From Candidatus Alangreenwoodia gallinarii (GTDB taxonomy: Bacteria; Bacillota; Clostridia; Peptostreptococcales; Anaerovoracaceae): a DNA stretch of 33,993 bases. A model generated the notes under the pieces. It saw nothing but the letters and a program-made list of their open reading frames with translations. It searched no databases and was not told the DNA's origin. The stretch covers positions 1 to 33,993 of the forward strand of contig CAJFPD010000122.1 of NCBI GenBank assembly GCA_904398315.1, read 5' to 3'. This document shows positions 15,331-22,869 of this stretch, one piece after another. Position numbers and translations under genes: made by a program. The number at the start of each line of letters is the position of its first letter. Position 1 is the stretch's first letter.

Positions 15331-16018
15331 ATCGAAGTATAACGCGGCTGTGCGCCATGAGTTAAAGCACCGGATCAGCCCGGCGGAGGATCTGGTGCTT
15401 GCTCAGAGGCTTCGAAAACTGTTTCCGCACGATAAAAATGCGGGACCTGACGGGAGCTACAGGGTGACGAGTCTGTATTTTGACACACCGTATGACAGAG
15501 CTTACCGGGAAAAAATGAGCGGGGTTGACCGCAGAGAAAAGTTCAGGCTGCGCTATTACGGAACGGATACCTCTTTTATCCGTCTGGAAAAGAAATTCAA
15601 GATAAACGGTCTCTGCGGAAAACGAAAAGTGCGTCTGGAAAAGGAGAAGGTGAAACTTCTTCTGACCGGCGATTACGATTTTATGGCGGACAGCGGGGAA
15701 CCTCTGCTTGTGGAATTTTACAGCAAGCTGAAGCGGGGCATGGAGCCGAAGACGATCGTCTGCTACGACAGAGAGGCATTTTGTTATGCTCCCGGCAATG
15801 TTCGCGTCACGCTGGACAGAAATCTTCGCACCGGCCTGAGCAGCGTGGATTTTTTTAATACGGATCTTTATCACGTCTCTGTCATGGATCCCCCGTGTAC
15901 GGTACTCGAGGTGAAGTTTGACAGATTTCTTCCGGAGACGGTACGTATGGCGGTTCAGGTGCCGGACAGACGTGCGGAAGCCTGCTCCAAATATGTCCTG
16001 TGCAGACGATTTGACTGA
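15320..16018 (+). CDS. VTC-domain protein (polyphosphate polymerase type)
   Basis: This 232-residue soluble protein matches the VTC domain known from the yeast vacuolar transporter chaperone, which makes polyphosphate from ATP. The family's basic tunnel strands are all recognisable: RHELKHRIS near the start, VTSLYFDTPYDRAYREK, KFRLRYYG, IRLEKKFKI, CYDREAF, RVTLDRNLRT, and VLEVKFDRFLP with the metal-binding Glu. I place the start at ATG 15320, which overlaps the lipoprotein stop by 11 bases, with no clear ribosome site, so translation is probably coupled. The frame is open upstream but only in the repeat tail. In many bacteria VTC, DUF4956 and CotH genes sit together as here. The function in bacteria is not settled. 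Confidence 0.88.
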   Translation: MTTESKYNAAVRHELKHRISPAEDLVLAQRLRKLFPHDKNAGPDGSYRVTSLYFDTPYDRAYREKMSGVDRREKFRLRYYGTDTSFIRLEKKFKINGLCGKRKVRLEKEKVKLLLTGDYDFMADSGEPLLVEFYSKLKRGMEPKTIVCYDREAFCYAPGNVRVTLDRNLRTGLSSVDFFNTDLYHVSVMDPPCTVLEVKFDRFLPETVRMAVQVPDRRAEACSKYVLCRRFD

Positions 16019-16136
16019 GCGGAGCCGTTTTTTCCGGACAGGAGAAGGGCTTTTCGGAAGGAAGAAGGAAGGAACAGCAGGAGAAAGCAGGGCAGCAGAC
16101 GGATAAACAGAGGGCGGCAAAGGAGGGCTCTGTTTC

Positions 16137-16808
16137 ATGACATTTCAGGATATTTTCAGCTCCGAATTTTTAAGCAACATGACGGCGGTCTCTCTGTCGG
16201 ATATGATGATCGCCATGGTAATCGCTTTTCTTCTGGGACTTTTTATCTTTTTCGTTTACCGGAAAAGTTACAGCGGTGTTATGTATTCCGCCAGCTTCGG
16301 CGTGACGATGATCGCCCTGACTCTGATCACGACCCTTTTGATTATGACGGTGGTTACCAATGTGGTTCTGTCCCTGGGCATGGTGGGCGCGCTGTCTATT
16401 GTCCGTTTCCGGACGGCGGTGAAAGAGCCGATGGATATCGCCTTTCTGTTCTGGTCTATCGCCGTAGGAATCGTTCTGGCGGCCGGTATGATCACGATGG
16501 CCGTCTTCGGAAGCATTTTTATCGGCGCTGTTTTATATTTTTTCTCGAAAAAAAAGACGGCGGACTATCCGTATATTCTGGTGGTTCACTGCGAAAGCGC
16601 GGAAATGGAAAAAGAGGTGAGGACGTTTCTTCAGTCTCAGGTGCGCAGGCTCAGCCTGAAGAGCAAAAGTATCGATTCGGGACGAACGGAGCTGAATTAT
16701 GAAGTTCGTCTGCGGGAGGACGACAGTGATTTTGTCAGCAGACTGGACGCTATGGATGGGGTGAGCCATGTGGTGCTCGTCTCGTATAACGGGGACTATA
16801 TGGGATGA
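16137..16808 (+). CDS. DUF4956 integral membrane protein
   Basis: This 223-residue protein has four or five hydrophobic helices in residues about 20-140: DMMIAMVIAFLLGLFIFFVY, a central pair around TMIALTLITTLLIMTVV and VVLSLGMVGALSIVRFRTAV, then IAFLFWSIAVGIVLAAGM. A cytosolic C-terminal alpha/beta domain follows (YPYILVVHCESAEMEKEV...). The VGALSIVRFRTAVKEPMD stretch is the family hallmark. Ribosome site AAAGGAGGG (16119-16127) and ATG 16137. The 118 bases between this gene and the VTC gene are purine-rich and hold no gene. The association with VTC and CotH genes suggests it is the membrane partner of the polymerase; that is inference. Confidence 0.87.
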   Translation: MTFQDIFSSEFLSNMTAVSLSDMMIAMVIAFLLGLFIFFVYRKSYSGVMYSASFGVTMIALTLITTLLIMTVVTNVVLSLGMVGALSIVRFRTAVKEPMDIAFLFWSIAVGIVLAAGMITMAVFGSIFIGAVLYFFSKKKTADYPYILVVHCESAEMEKEVRTFLQSQVRRLSLKSKSIDSGRTELNYEVRLREDDSDFVSRLDAMDGVSHVVLVSYNGDYMG

Positions 16809-16812
16809 TATC

Positions 16813-18276
16813 ATGGTCAGTCACAGATATATCGATGCAATCTGCATTCTGGCCGCCGCGGCAGCGGTAGTTCTGGTGCTGCTGATCCGGTCGGCGCTGC
16901 CGGCGGATGGAAGAGACGCGCTGAGCGGACCGGATTACGCTGCGCTGCTGTTTGACAGCGGCAGCGTTCATACGGTGGAGCTGCGGGTGGATGACTGGGA
17001 AGCCTTTGTGGAGAACGCGCCGGAGGAGGAATATATCTCCTGTACGGCTGTCATCGACGGGGAGACTTTTTATAACGTGGGACTGCGCGCTAAGGGTAAT
17101 AACTCCAGAAATCTCACGCAGGAATACGGCCTGTCCCGCTACAGTCTGAAGCTGGAATTCGATCACTTTACAGAAGGAGGTAGTTACCACGGGCTGGATA
17201 AGCTGTCGCTGGACGCGTCATTCCAGGACAACAGTTATCTGAAGACTTATCTGGCCTATGATATGATGCGGTTTATGGGAGTTCCCGCTCCTTTATGCAG
17301 CTATGCGCGCGTGGCGGTCAACGGCGCGGACTGGGGATTGTTTCTGGCGGTGGAGGAACCGGAGGAAGCCTTTGCCCGCAGAAACTTCGGAGCGGATCAC
17401 GGGCTGCTGTACAAACCGGATTACCGGTCGCTGGACGATCCCAATGAAGATGTGGCTCTGAAATATACCGGAGATGATCCGGAAAATTACCGGAATATCT
17501 TTGAGAACGCGAAGTTCCGGATAACGGACGCGGATAAGAAACGTCTGATCGAAGCACTGAAAATTCTGAATAAAAAAGAGGGAAAAGAGCTGGAATCAGC
17601 GGTGAATGTGGACGGCGCGCTGAGATATTTTGCCGCGCAGGTATTCGTGATGAACTGGGACAGCTACCCGGGCCGGACAGGGCATAACTATTTTCTTTAC
17701 GAGGAGGATGGTGTTCTGAGCATTCTGCCCTGGGACTATAATCTGGCTTTCGGCACTTATGCGCTGGGGATGACGGATCCGATCCGGGATCCCGGCGTAC
17801 TGATCAATTATCCTGTCGATACGCCGGCGGAGGGATCCGTGATGAAAAACAGGCCGCTGTATCACAATCTGATGCAGAATCAGGAATATTTTGAAAAATA
17901 CCGCGGATATCTGGATTTTCTCCTGTCAGAATATTTCGAAAACGGGAGATTCGAGACGATGATACGGCAGATGGCGGAACAGATCGCTCCTTATGTGAGA
18001 CAGGATCCCACCGCATTCTGCAGCTATGAGGACCACCGAAGAGCCGTGGATACTCTCGTACAGGTCTGCCTTCTGCGGACACAGAGCGTAAGAGGACAGC
18101 TCAGCGGTCTGTATCCCTCATCTCTGAAAGAGCAGGAGGAAAGCAGCCGGACCGGAGTGGACGCTTCTTCTGTGGATCTGGAGAGCCTGGGGAACTTCGG
18201 GGATCTGAAAAATGCAAAGGCCGGGCAGGATGAGGCGATGAGAAGGGTGATGGAACAATCTGAGAAGCATGAATGA
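16813..18276 (+). CDS. Membrane-anchored CotH-family protein kinase
   Basis: This 487-residue protein has one N-terminal membrane anchor (residues about 9-28), so the kinase domain should face outward. The CotH fold is clear: GLRAKGNNSRNL and YSLKLEFDHF early, LDKLSLDASFQDNSYLKTYLAYDM, NGADWGLFLAVEEPEE, then the active-site region. Asp283 (NWDSYPG, before GHNYFLY) and Asp308 (LPWDYNLAFG) correspond to the two catalytic Asps known in spore-coat kinase CotH, with nearly the same spacing. The C-terminal tail is Ser/Glu-rich. It starts four bases after DUF4956, so it is the last gene of the operon. CotH phosphorylates repetitive Ser-rich coat proteins; here a repetitive surface lipoprotein sits in the same operon. 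No spore-coat genes are nearby. Confidence 0.9.
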   Translation: MVSHRYIDAICILAAAAAVVLVLLIRSALPADGRDALSGPDYAALLFDSGSVHTVELRVDDWEAFVENAPEEEYISCTAVIDGETFYNVGLRAKGNNSRNLTQEYGLSRYSLKLEFDHFTEGGSYHGLDKLSLDASFQDNSYLKTYLAYDMMRFMGVPAPLCSYARVAVNGADWGLFLAVEEPEEAFARRNFGADHGLLYKPDYRSLDDPNEDVALKYTGDDPENYRNIFENAKFRITDADKKRLIEALKILNKKEGKELESAVNVDGALRYFAAQVFVMNWDSYPGRTGHNYFLYEEDGVLSILPWDYNLAFGTYALGMTDPIRDPGVLINYPVDTPAEGSVMKNRPLYHNLMQNQEYFEKYRGYLDFLLSEYFENGRFETMIRQMAEQIAPYVRQDPTAFCSYEDHRRAVDTLVQVCLLRTQSVRGQLSGLYPSSLKEQEESSRTGVDASSVDLESLGNFGDLKNAKAGQDEAMRRVMEQSEKHE

Positions 18277-18298
18277 GAGGCCCAAAAAGGATGTGAAA

Positions 18299-18348
18299 AA
18301 AGCCCCTGCGGGGAGCGCCGGAAAAGAGCGCTTCCCCGCAGGGGCTTT
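18299..18348. terminator. Bidirectional terminator between the CotH and ilvD genes
   Basis: A 15-bp stem (AAAGCCCCTGCGGGG, 18299-18313, with 18334-18348) is extended by an inner GCGC pair. On the minus strand it runs into TTTTTT and should end ilvD. On the plus strand the T run is short. Confidence 0.8.
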
Positions 18349-18450
18349 CGCGATTCACATCCGCACAGTGCCGGTTCCGGCCGTAGCTGTACATGCTGCG
18401 GCGCGCCGGTCTGTGTAAAAACGGTCTGCATGAAAGAAATCTGTCCGGTA

Positions 18451-20115
18451 TCAGTCCACGCTGAGCACAGCTCCGGTATTGGCGGAGGTCACGAGCTTCG
18501 CATAGCGGGCCAGATAACCGGTCTTGACTTTCGGTTCCGGTTTGACGTAAGCTGCCCTGCGGGCTTCGATCTCTTCATCGGACAGCTGTACTTCCAGAAC
18601 TCTGTTCGGAATATCGATGTGGATGATGTCTCCGTCCTGAATCAGGCCGATCAGGCCGCCGGCCATGGCTTCCGGAGATACGTGGCCGATGGAGGCGCCG
18701 CGGGAAGCGCCGGAGAATCTTCCGTCGGTGATGAGTGCGACATCCTTATCGAGACCCATGCCTGCGATGGAGGAAGTAGGGGAGAGCATCTCGCGCATGC
18801 CCGGGCCGCCCTTCGGACCCTCGTAACGGATGACGATGATGTCACCCTTTTTGATCTTTTTGCCCCAGATGGCTGCGGAAGCCTCTTCTTCAGAGTTGAA
18901 GACGACGGCAGGACCACTGTGCTCGAGCATCTCCGGAGCCACGGCGGATTCCTTGACGACAGCCCCCAGAGGCGCCAGATTGCCGCGCAGAATGGCGAGG
19001 CCGCCGCGATTGCGGTATGGATCGTCGATCGGGCGGATGACGCTGTAGTCGAGAACCGGACATGCCGCGATATTTTCTCCGACCGTTTTTCCGGTGACGG
19101 TGAGACAATCGGTGTGGAGAAGATTTTTCTTCGTCAGCTCGTTCATCATGGCAGGAATGCCGCCGGCACGTCCGAGATCTTCCATGTGATGATGTCCGCT
19201 CGGGCTGAGCTTCGTCAGGTTCGGTGTTTTTTCACTGATTGCATCGAAAAGATCGAGATTCAGCTCGATACCCGCTTCATGGGCGATAGCCGGAAGGTGA
19301 AGAACTGTATTGGTGGATCCCGCCATGGCCATATCCACGGTGATGGCGTTTTCAAAGGCTTCCTTTGTCAGGATATCGCGAGGGCGGATATCCTTTCTGA
19401 TCAGTTCCATGACCTGCATGCCGGCTCTCTTGGCGAGACGGATTCTCTGTCCGCTGTCGCAGAGGGCGGTGCCGTTGTAAGGAAGTCCCATGCCCAGAAC
19501 CTCTGTCAGGGAATTCATGCTGTTGGCCGTAAAGAGACCGGAGCAGGAGCCGCAGCCCGGACAGCAGTTTTCAGCCACCGTCTCCAGGCGGTCTTCGCCG
19601 ATATCTCCGTTTTTGAAGGCGCCGACGCTTTCCATGATGCTGTTAAAGTCGAGAACGTCGCCGTCCAGGGAGCCTGCGCGCATCGGGCCGCCGGATACGA
19701 CGACGGCAGGGATGTTCAGGCGTGCGGCCGCCATCAGCATACCCGGAACGATCTTGTCACAGTTGGGAATGAGGACGAGGCCGTCTAAGGCATGACCTCT
19801 GGCCATCGCTTCGATGGAGTCGCAGATGAGTTCGCGGCTGGCCAGAGGAAATTTCATTCCCTCATGCCCCATGGCGATGCCGTCGCAGATTCCGATGGCC
19901 GGAAATTCCAGAGGCGTTCCTCCGGCGAGGAGCACGCCGCGTTTTGCCGCCTGAGCCACGCGGTCTAGAAGGAGATGTCCCGGAATCAGCTCATTCTGTG
20001 CGTTGACGACGCCGATGAGAGGGCGGTCGATCTCTTCTCTGACATATCCCATTCCGTAAAAAAGGGAACGTACCGGCGCTCCGCCGGGTCCCTGCTTGAT
20101 TTTGTCACTGTTCAT
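18451..20115 (-). CDS. ilvD: Dihydroxy-acid dehydratase
   Basis: This 554-residue iron-sulfur enzyme dehydrates 2,3-dihydroxy-isovalerate and -methylvalerate in valine, leucine and isoleucine synthesis. Family signatures are [13 protein letters not shown] (Cys77), NCDKIVPGM (Cys119), [18 protein letters not shown] (Cys191 in GSCSG), and near the C-terminus [24 protein letters not shown]. Full length. ATG 20115 has AAAGGA upstream at suitable distance. No other ilv or leu genes lie in the window. The leader of about 115 bases contains a CCGGAC/GTCCGG hairpin (20185-20206) but no T-box signature that I can see. Confidence 0.95.
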   Translation of the reverse strand: MNSDKIKQGPGGAPVRSLFYGMGYVREEIDRPLIGVVNAQNELIPGHLLLDRVAQAAKRGVLLAGGTPLEFPAIGICDGIAMGHEGMKFPLASRELICDSIEAMARGHALDGLVLIPNCDKIVPGMLMAAARLNIPAVVVSGGPMRAGSLDGDVLDFNSIMESVGAFKNGDIGEDRLETVAENCCPGCGSCSGLFTANSMNSLTEVLGMGLPYNGTALCDSGQRIRLAKRAGMQVMELIRKDIRPRDILTKEAFENAITVDMAMAGSTNTVLHLPAIAHEAGIELNLDLFDAISEKTPNLTKLSPSGHHHMEDLGRAGGIPAMMNELTKKNLLHTDCLTVTGKTVGENIAACPVLDYSVIRPIDDPYRNRGGLAILRGNLAPLGAVVKESAVAPEMLEHSGPAVVFNSEEEASAAIWGKKIKKGDIIVIRYEGPKGGPGMREMLSPTSSIAGMGLDKDVALITDGRFSGASRGASIGHVSPEAMAGGLIGLIQDGDIIHIDIPNRVLEVQLSDEEIEARRAAYVKPEPKVKTGYLARYAKLVTSANTGAVLSVD

Positions 20116-20236
20116 CTGTTTTCGTCCTTTCTTCTGTAATTCTGCTGTAATATATATTTAACAATAGATGTCCTGCGCCGTATTCCGGACGTTCCGGCGC
20201 GTCCGGTGCTCCGATGAGAGACAATTGTTAGAGAGT

Positions 20237-20265
20237 ATTTTACACTACAGAGTTGCAATGTTCAA
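20237..20265 (-). promoter_or_regulatory. Probable ilvD promoter
   Basis: On the minus strand TTGAAC (20265-20260), a 17-bp spacer and TAAAAT (20242-20237). It overlaps the divergent mgtE promoter. Confidence 0.5.
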
Positions 20266-20282
20266 TATTCATGAGATATAAT
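20253..20282 (+). promoter_or_regulatory. Promoter of mgtE
   Basis: TTGCAA (20253-20258), an 18-bp spacer and a perfect TATAAT (20277-20282). The leader is only about 45 bases, too short for an M-box magnesium riboswitch. Confidence 0.65.
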
Positions 20283-20334
20283 TCTAATGTATGATTTCCC
20301 GGCATTCCGGGTCATGAAAGAGGAGGCGAACAGC

Positions 20335-21741
20335 ATGGCGGAGGAAAAAAACCGGAATGACGCTGATGCGGATTACATGGATCTCAATGCGGTTTCCGAT
20401 GAGATTATCGGTCTGCTGAAACAGAAAAAATACGCGGCAGTGCGCAGCAGACTGGCGGAGATCAACTCGGTGGATATCGCTGAGACGCTGGAAAATATCA
20501 ATGAGGAACTCGGACTTGATCTGACAATTCTTACGTTCCGGCTTCTGCCGAAGGATTCGTCGGTTGAGGTTTTCGCCTATCTGGATGAGGATGAGCAGGT
20601 TGCCATTATCAACGGGATCACGCAGCATGAAATCGATTATATCATCGAGGAGCTGGCTTTCGACGACATGATCGACCTGCTGGAGGAGCTTCCCGCCAAT
20701 CTTGTGGACAAGATTCTTCTGAATACATCCGGAGAAGAGAGGAAGCTCATCAATACTTTTCTGAATTATCCGGAAAACAGCGCGGGAAGTCTGATGACTA
20801 TCGATTATATCGATTTTAAGGAGCATATGACGGCGGCTCAGGCGCTGCATCATATCAAGGACGTGGGACTCGATTCGGAGACGGTCTATAACGCTTATGT
20901 CATGGATGACAAGAGGAAGCTGAAAGGCGTAGTATCCCTGCGTGCTCTCGTGCTGGCGGAGGATGAGACGCTGGTCAGAGATATCATGCATACCGATGTG
21001 GTATCTGTGACGGTGACCACCGATCAGGAGATGGTGTCAAATATGTTCAAGAGGTACGGTCTCCTGGCGCTTCCCGTAGTCGATCGGGAAGGCCGGCTGG
21101 TGGGAATCATCACGGTGGACGATATCTTTGAGATCATCGAGGATGAGACGACGGAGGACATGCACCGCATGGCCGGCGTCACGGGTACCGGCGACGATGA
21201 ATATTTCGACATGAGTGTATTCCGGCATGTACGGACGAGGCTGCCCTGGCTTTTCATACTCATGTGTTCTTATATGATTACCGGAGGTATTATCGAGAGA
21301 TTTGAGGATATGCTGTCCAGCGTCATCTGTCTGGTGGCATATATGCCTATGCTCATGGGCACAGGCGGAAACTCCGGCTCTCAGTCGGCAACGCTCATCA
21401 TACGCGGGCTGTCGACGGGAGAAATCGAATTGCGGGATTTCCCCAAGGTGACGTGGAAAGAATTCCGGATCAGCTTCTGCATCGGAATTATCCTTTCCCT
21501 GCTGAATTTCCTCAGGGTTATCTTCATAGATCACAATAGTGTGATCGTTGCGGTCACTATCTGCGTCACGATGCTCGTCATCGTGGTGGCAGCCAAGACG
21601 ATCGGCGGTCTTCTGCCTATGGCGGCAAAGGCTGTGGGCATCGATCCGGCTCTCATGGCGGGTCCCGTCGTATCGTCACTTACCGATATGTTTTCTCTGG
21701 CGATCTATTTCCTGTTCGCCTCTGCCTTCTTAGGTCTCTGA
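20335..21741 (+). CDS. mgtE: MgtE-type magnesium transporter
   Basis: This 468-residue magnesium channel of the inner membrane has an N-terminal MgtE domain (about 15-125, including FRLLPKDSSVEVFAYLDEDEQ), paired CBS domains (about 130-255; DIMHTDVVSVTVTTDQEM and LPVVDREGRLVGIITVDD), and a five-helix membrane part from about 285. The pore signature MGTGGNSGSQSATLIIRGL and the C-terminal SSLTDMFSLAIYFL with the conserved Asp are present. The CBS part gates the pore by sensing cytosolic magnesium. The start at ATG 20335 follows AGGAGG (20321-20326); an in-frame ATG at 20287 has no ribosome site. Confidence 0.93.
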   Translation: MAEEKNRNDADADYMDLNAVSDEIIGLLKQKKYAAVRSRLAEINSVDIAETLENINEELGLDLTILTFRLLPKDSSVEVFAYLDEDEQVAIINGITQHEIDYIIEELAFDDMIDLLEELPANLVDKILLNTSGEERKLINTFLNYPENSAGSLMTIDYIDFKEHMTAAQALHHIKDVGLDSETVYNAYVMDDKRKLKGVVSLRALVLAEDETLVRDIMHTDVVSVTVTTDQEMVSNMFKRYGLLALPVVDREGRLVGIITVDDIFEIIEDETTEDMHRMAGVTGTGDDEYFDMSVFRHVRTRLPWLFILMCSYMITGGIIERFEDMLSSVICLVAYMPMLMGTGGNSGSQSATLIIRGLSTGEIELRDFPKVTWKEFRISFCIGIILSLLNFLRVIFIDHNSVIVAVTICVTMLVIVVAAKTIGGLLPMAAKAVGIDPALMAGPVVSSLTDMFSLAIYFLFASAFLGL

Positions 21742-21964
21742 TCTGAGTAAACCGGATGCGGATGCGTCAGGAAGACGGAAAGAAGGCGTCCGGACAGGAA
21801 ATGCGATGAAAATGTGATTAAAAAACGGAGAGATGTGAAATACTTCCTGATATACAGTTTTATGTTCAGCATTCATGAGGCTGCGGCACAGGCGTCGGAG
21901 CGGATACCGGATATCGTCCGAATCGGCGATCTGCGGCAGGCAGCGCGGAATCAGGAGGTTAAGT

Positions 21965-22333
21965 ATGATGCAGGTAAAAAAAGGAGACATTTTTTTCGCG
22001 GATCTGAGCCCTGTAGTGGGATCGGAGCAGGGAGGTGTCCGTCCGGTGCTCGTCGTGCAGAATGATGTGGGAAACCGGTTTTCCCCGACGGTCATCGTGG
22101 CGGCGGTCACTTCCAGGCTGAATAAAGCGAATCTGCCGACTCACGTTCCCATCCACGCGGACAGAAACGGCCTGAACAGAGATTCGGTGGTGCTCCTGGA
22201 GCAGCTGAGAACCATCGATAAGAAGAGGCTGAGAGAACATATCGGTACGGTAGACAGCGAAGTCATCGGTATAGTGGACGATGCGCTCAGCGTCAGTCTC
22301 GGAATCACAGACAGAAACCGCAGGCTGCACTGA
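21965..22333 (+). CDS. mazF: MazF/PemK-family endoribonuclease toxin
   Basis: This 122-residue protein is a close match to the EndoA/NdoA branch of MazF, which cuts mRNA at short sequences. Landmarks are VKKGDIFFADLSPVVGSEQGGVRPVLVVQND with the conserved Arg, then TVIVAAVTSR with the conserved Thr, and VVLLEQLRTIDKKRL. AGGAGG (21953-21958) serves ATG 21965 or 21968. The usual upstream mazE-type antitoxin is not visible: the 223 bases after mgtE contain no ribosome-site-backed small gene in this orientation. In many Bacillota the pair follows alr, so this position after mgtE is unusual. Confidence 0.92.
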   Translation: MMQVKKGDIFFADLSPVVGSEQGGVRPVLVVQNDVGNRFSPTVIVAAVTSRLNKANLPTHVPIHADRNGLNRDSVVLLEQLRTIDKKRLREHIGTVDSEVIGIVDDALSVSLGITDRNRRLH

Positions 22334-22377
22334 GGAAGTTAAATGAATGCAGAAGACAGAGTGAGGGGGATAATGTT

Positions 22378-22845
22378 ATGAAATTTTCAGAATTCCGAAA
22401 AGGCGGCAAAAAGCTCGTGCTCACGGCGGCAGTTCTGATTGCGGTCGTTGCAGGTGCGCTGGTGGTCACAGCCGCTACGACGGAACCGGGCAGCAGTTCC
22501 GATCCTGTGGTGACGAAGAGTTATGTGGACAGCGCGATCGCGGATGCTCTGGCGGATGCCGGCACGGGATCCGGCTCGTCATCTTCCTACGAAGTGGTAC
22601 ATGTGGAAGCCGGCAAGGATGTGATCGCCACCGGCGCGACGGAGATGATCCTCCGCTCGGGTTCGGCGAAGGCGATTTCCAACGGTTCGGACGGCATCTC
22701 GGATATGACCAGCGGCATCGATCTTCAGATGAATTATACGATTCACGCCAATCATCTTCTGCTGGTTCCGAGAGATGACGGCAGAGGAATCCGGACACAG
22801 ACGGAATGTTATCTCATGATCCGCGGACCTTATGAAATTCAGTAA
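22378..22845 (+). CDS. Small exported protein of unknown function
   Basis: This 155-residue protein has a basic N-terminus and one hydrophobic segment (KLVLTAAVLIAVVAGALVVT, residues 13-32) that serves as signal peptide or anchor. A Ser/Gly linker follows (about 63-70), then a compact C-terminal domain with EVVHVEAGKDVIATGATEMILRSG and a final MIRGPYEIQ. I do not know a named function for it. Ribosome site GAGGGG before ATG 22378. It ends 24 bases before the large SLH glycosidase, so the two are probably co-transcribed and both act outside the membrane. Confidence 0.8.
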   Translation: MKFSEFRKGGKKLVLTAAVLIAVVAGALVVTAATTEPGSSSDPVVTKSYVDSAIADALADAGTGSGSSSSYEVVHVEAGKDVIATGATEMILRSGSAKAISNGSDGISDMTSGIDLQMNYTIHANHLLLVPRDDGRGIRTQTECYLMIRGPYEIQ

Positions 22846-22869
22846 CGCGAAGCACACGGAGAATATATC

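Noticed and set aside
18430..19788. Long open frame (452 codons) on the plus strand opposite ilvD
   Set aside because: The opposite strand encodes an unmistakable IlvD. The antisense frame has no ribosome site and no recognisable domain, and is a by-product of codon bias.
20116..20236. T-box or peptide attenuator before ilvD
   Set aside because: A GC-rich hairpin is present, but there is no T-box sequence, no leader peptide rich in Val/Leu/Ile, and no terminator with a T run.
20283..20334. M-box magnesium riboswitch before mgtE
   Set aside because: The promoter leaves a leader of only about 45 bases, too short for an M-box, and no M-box features are seen.
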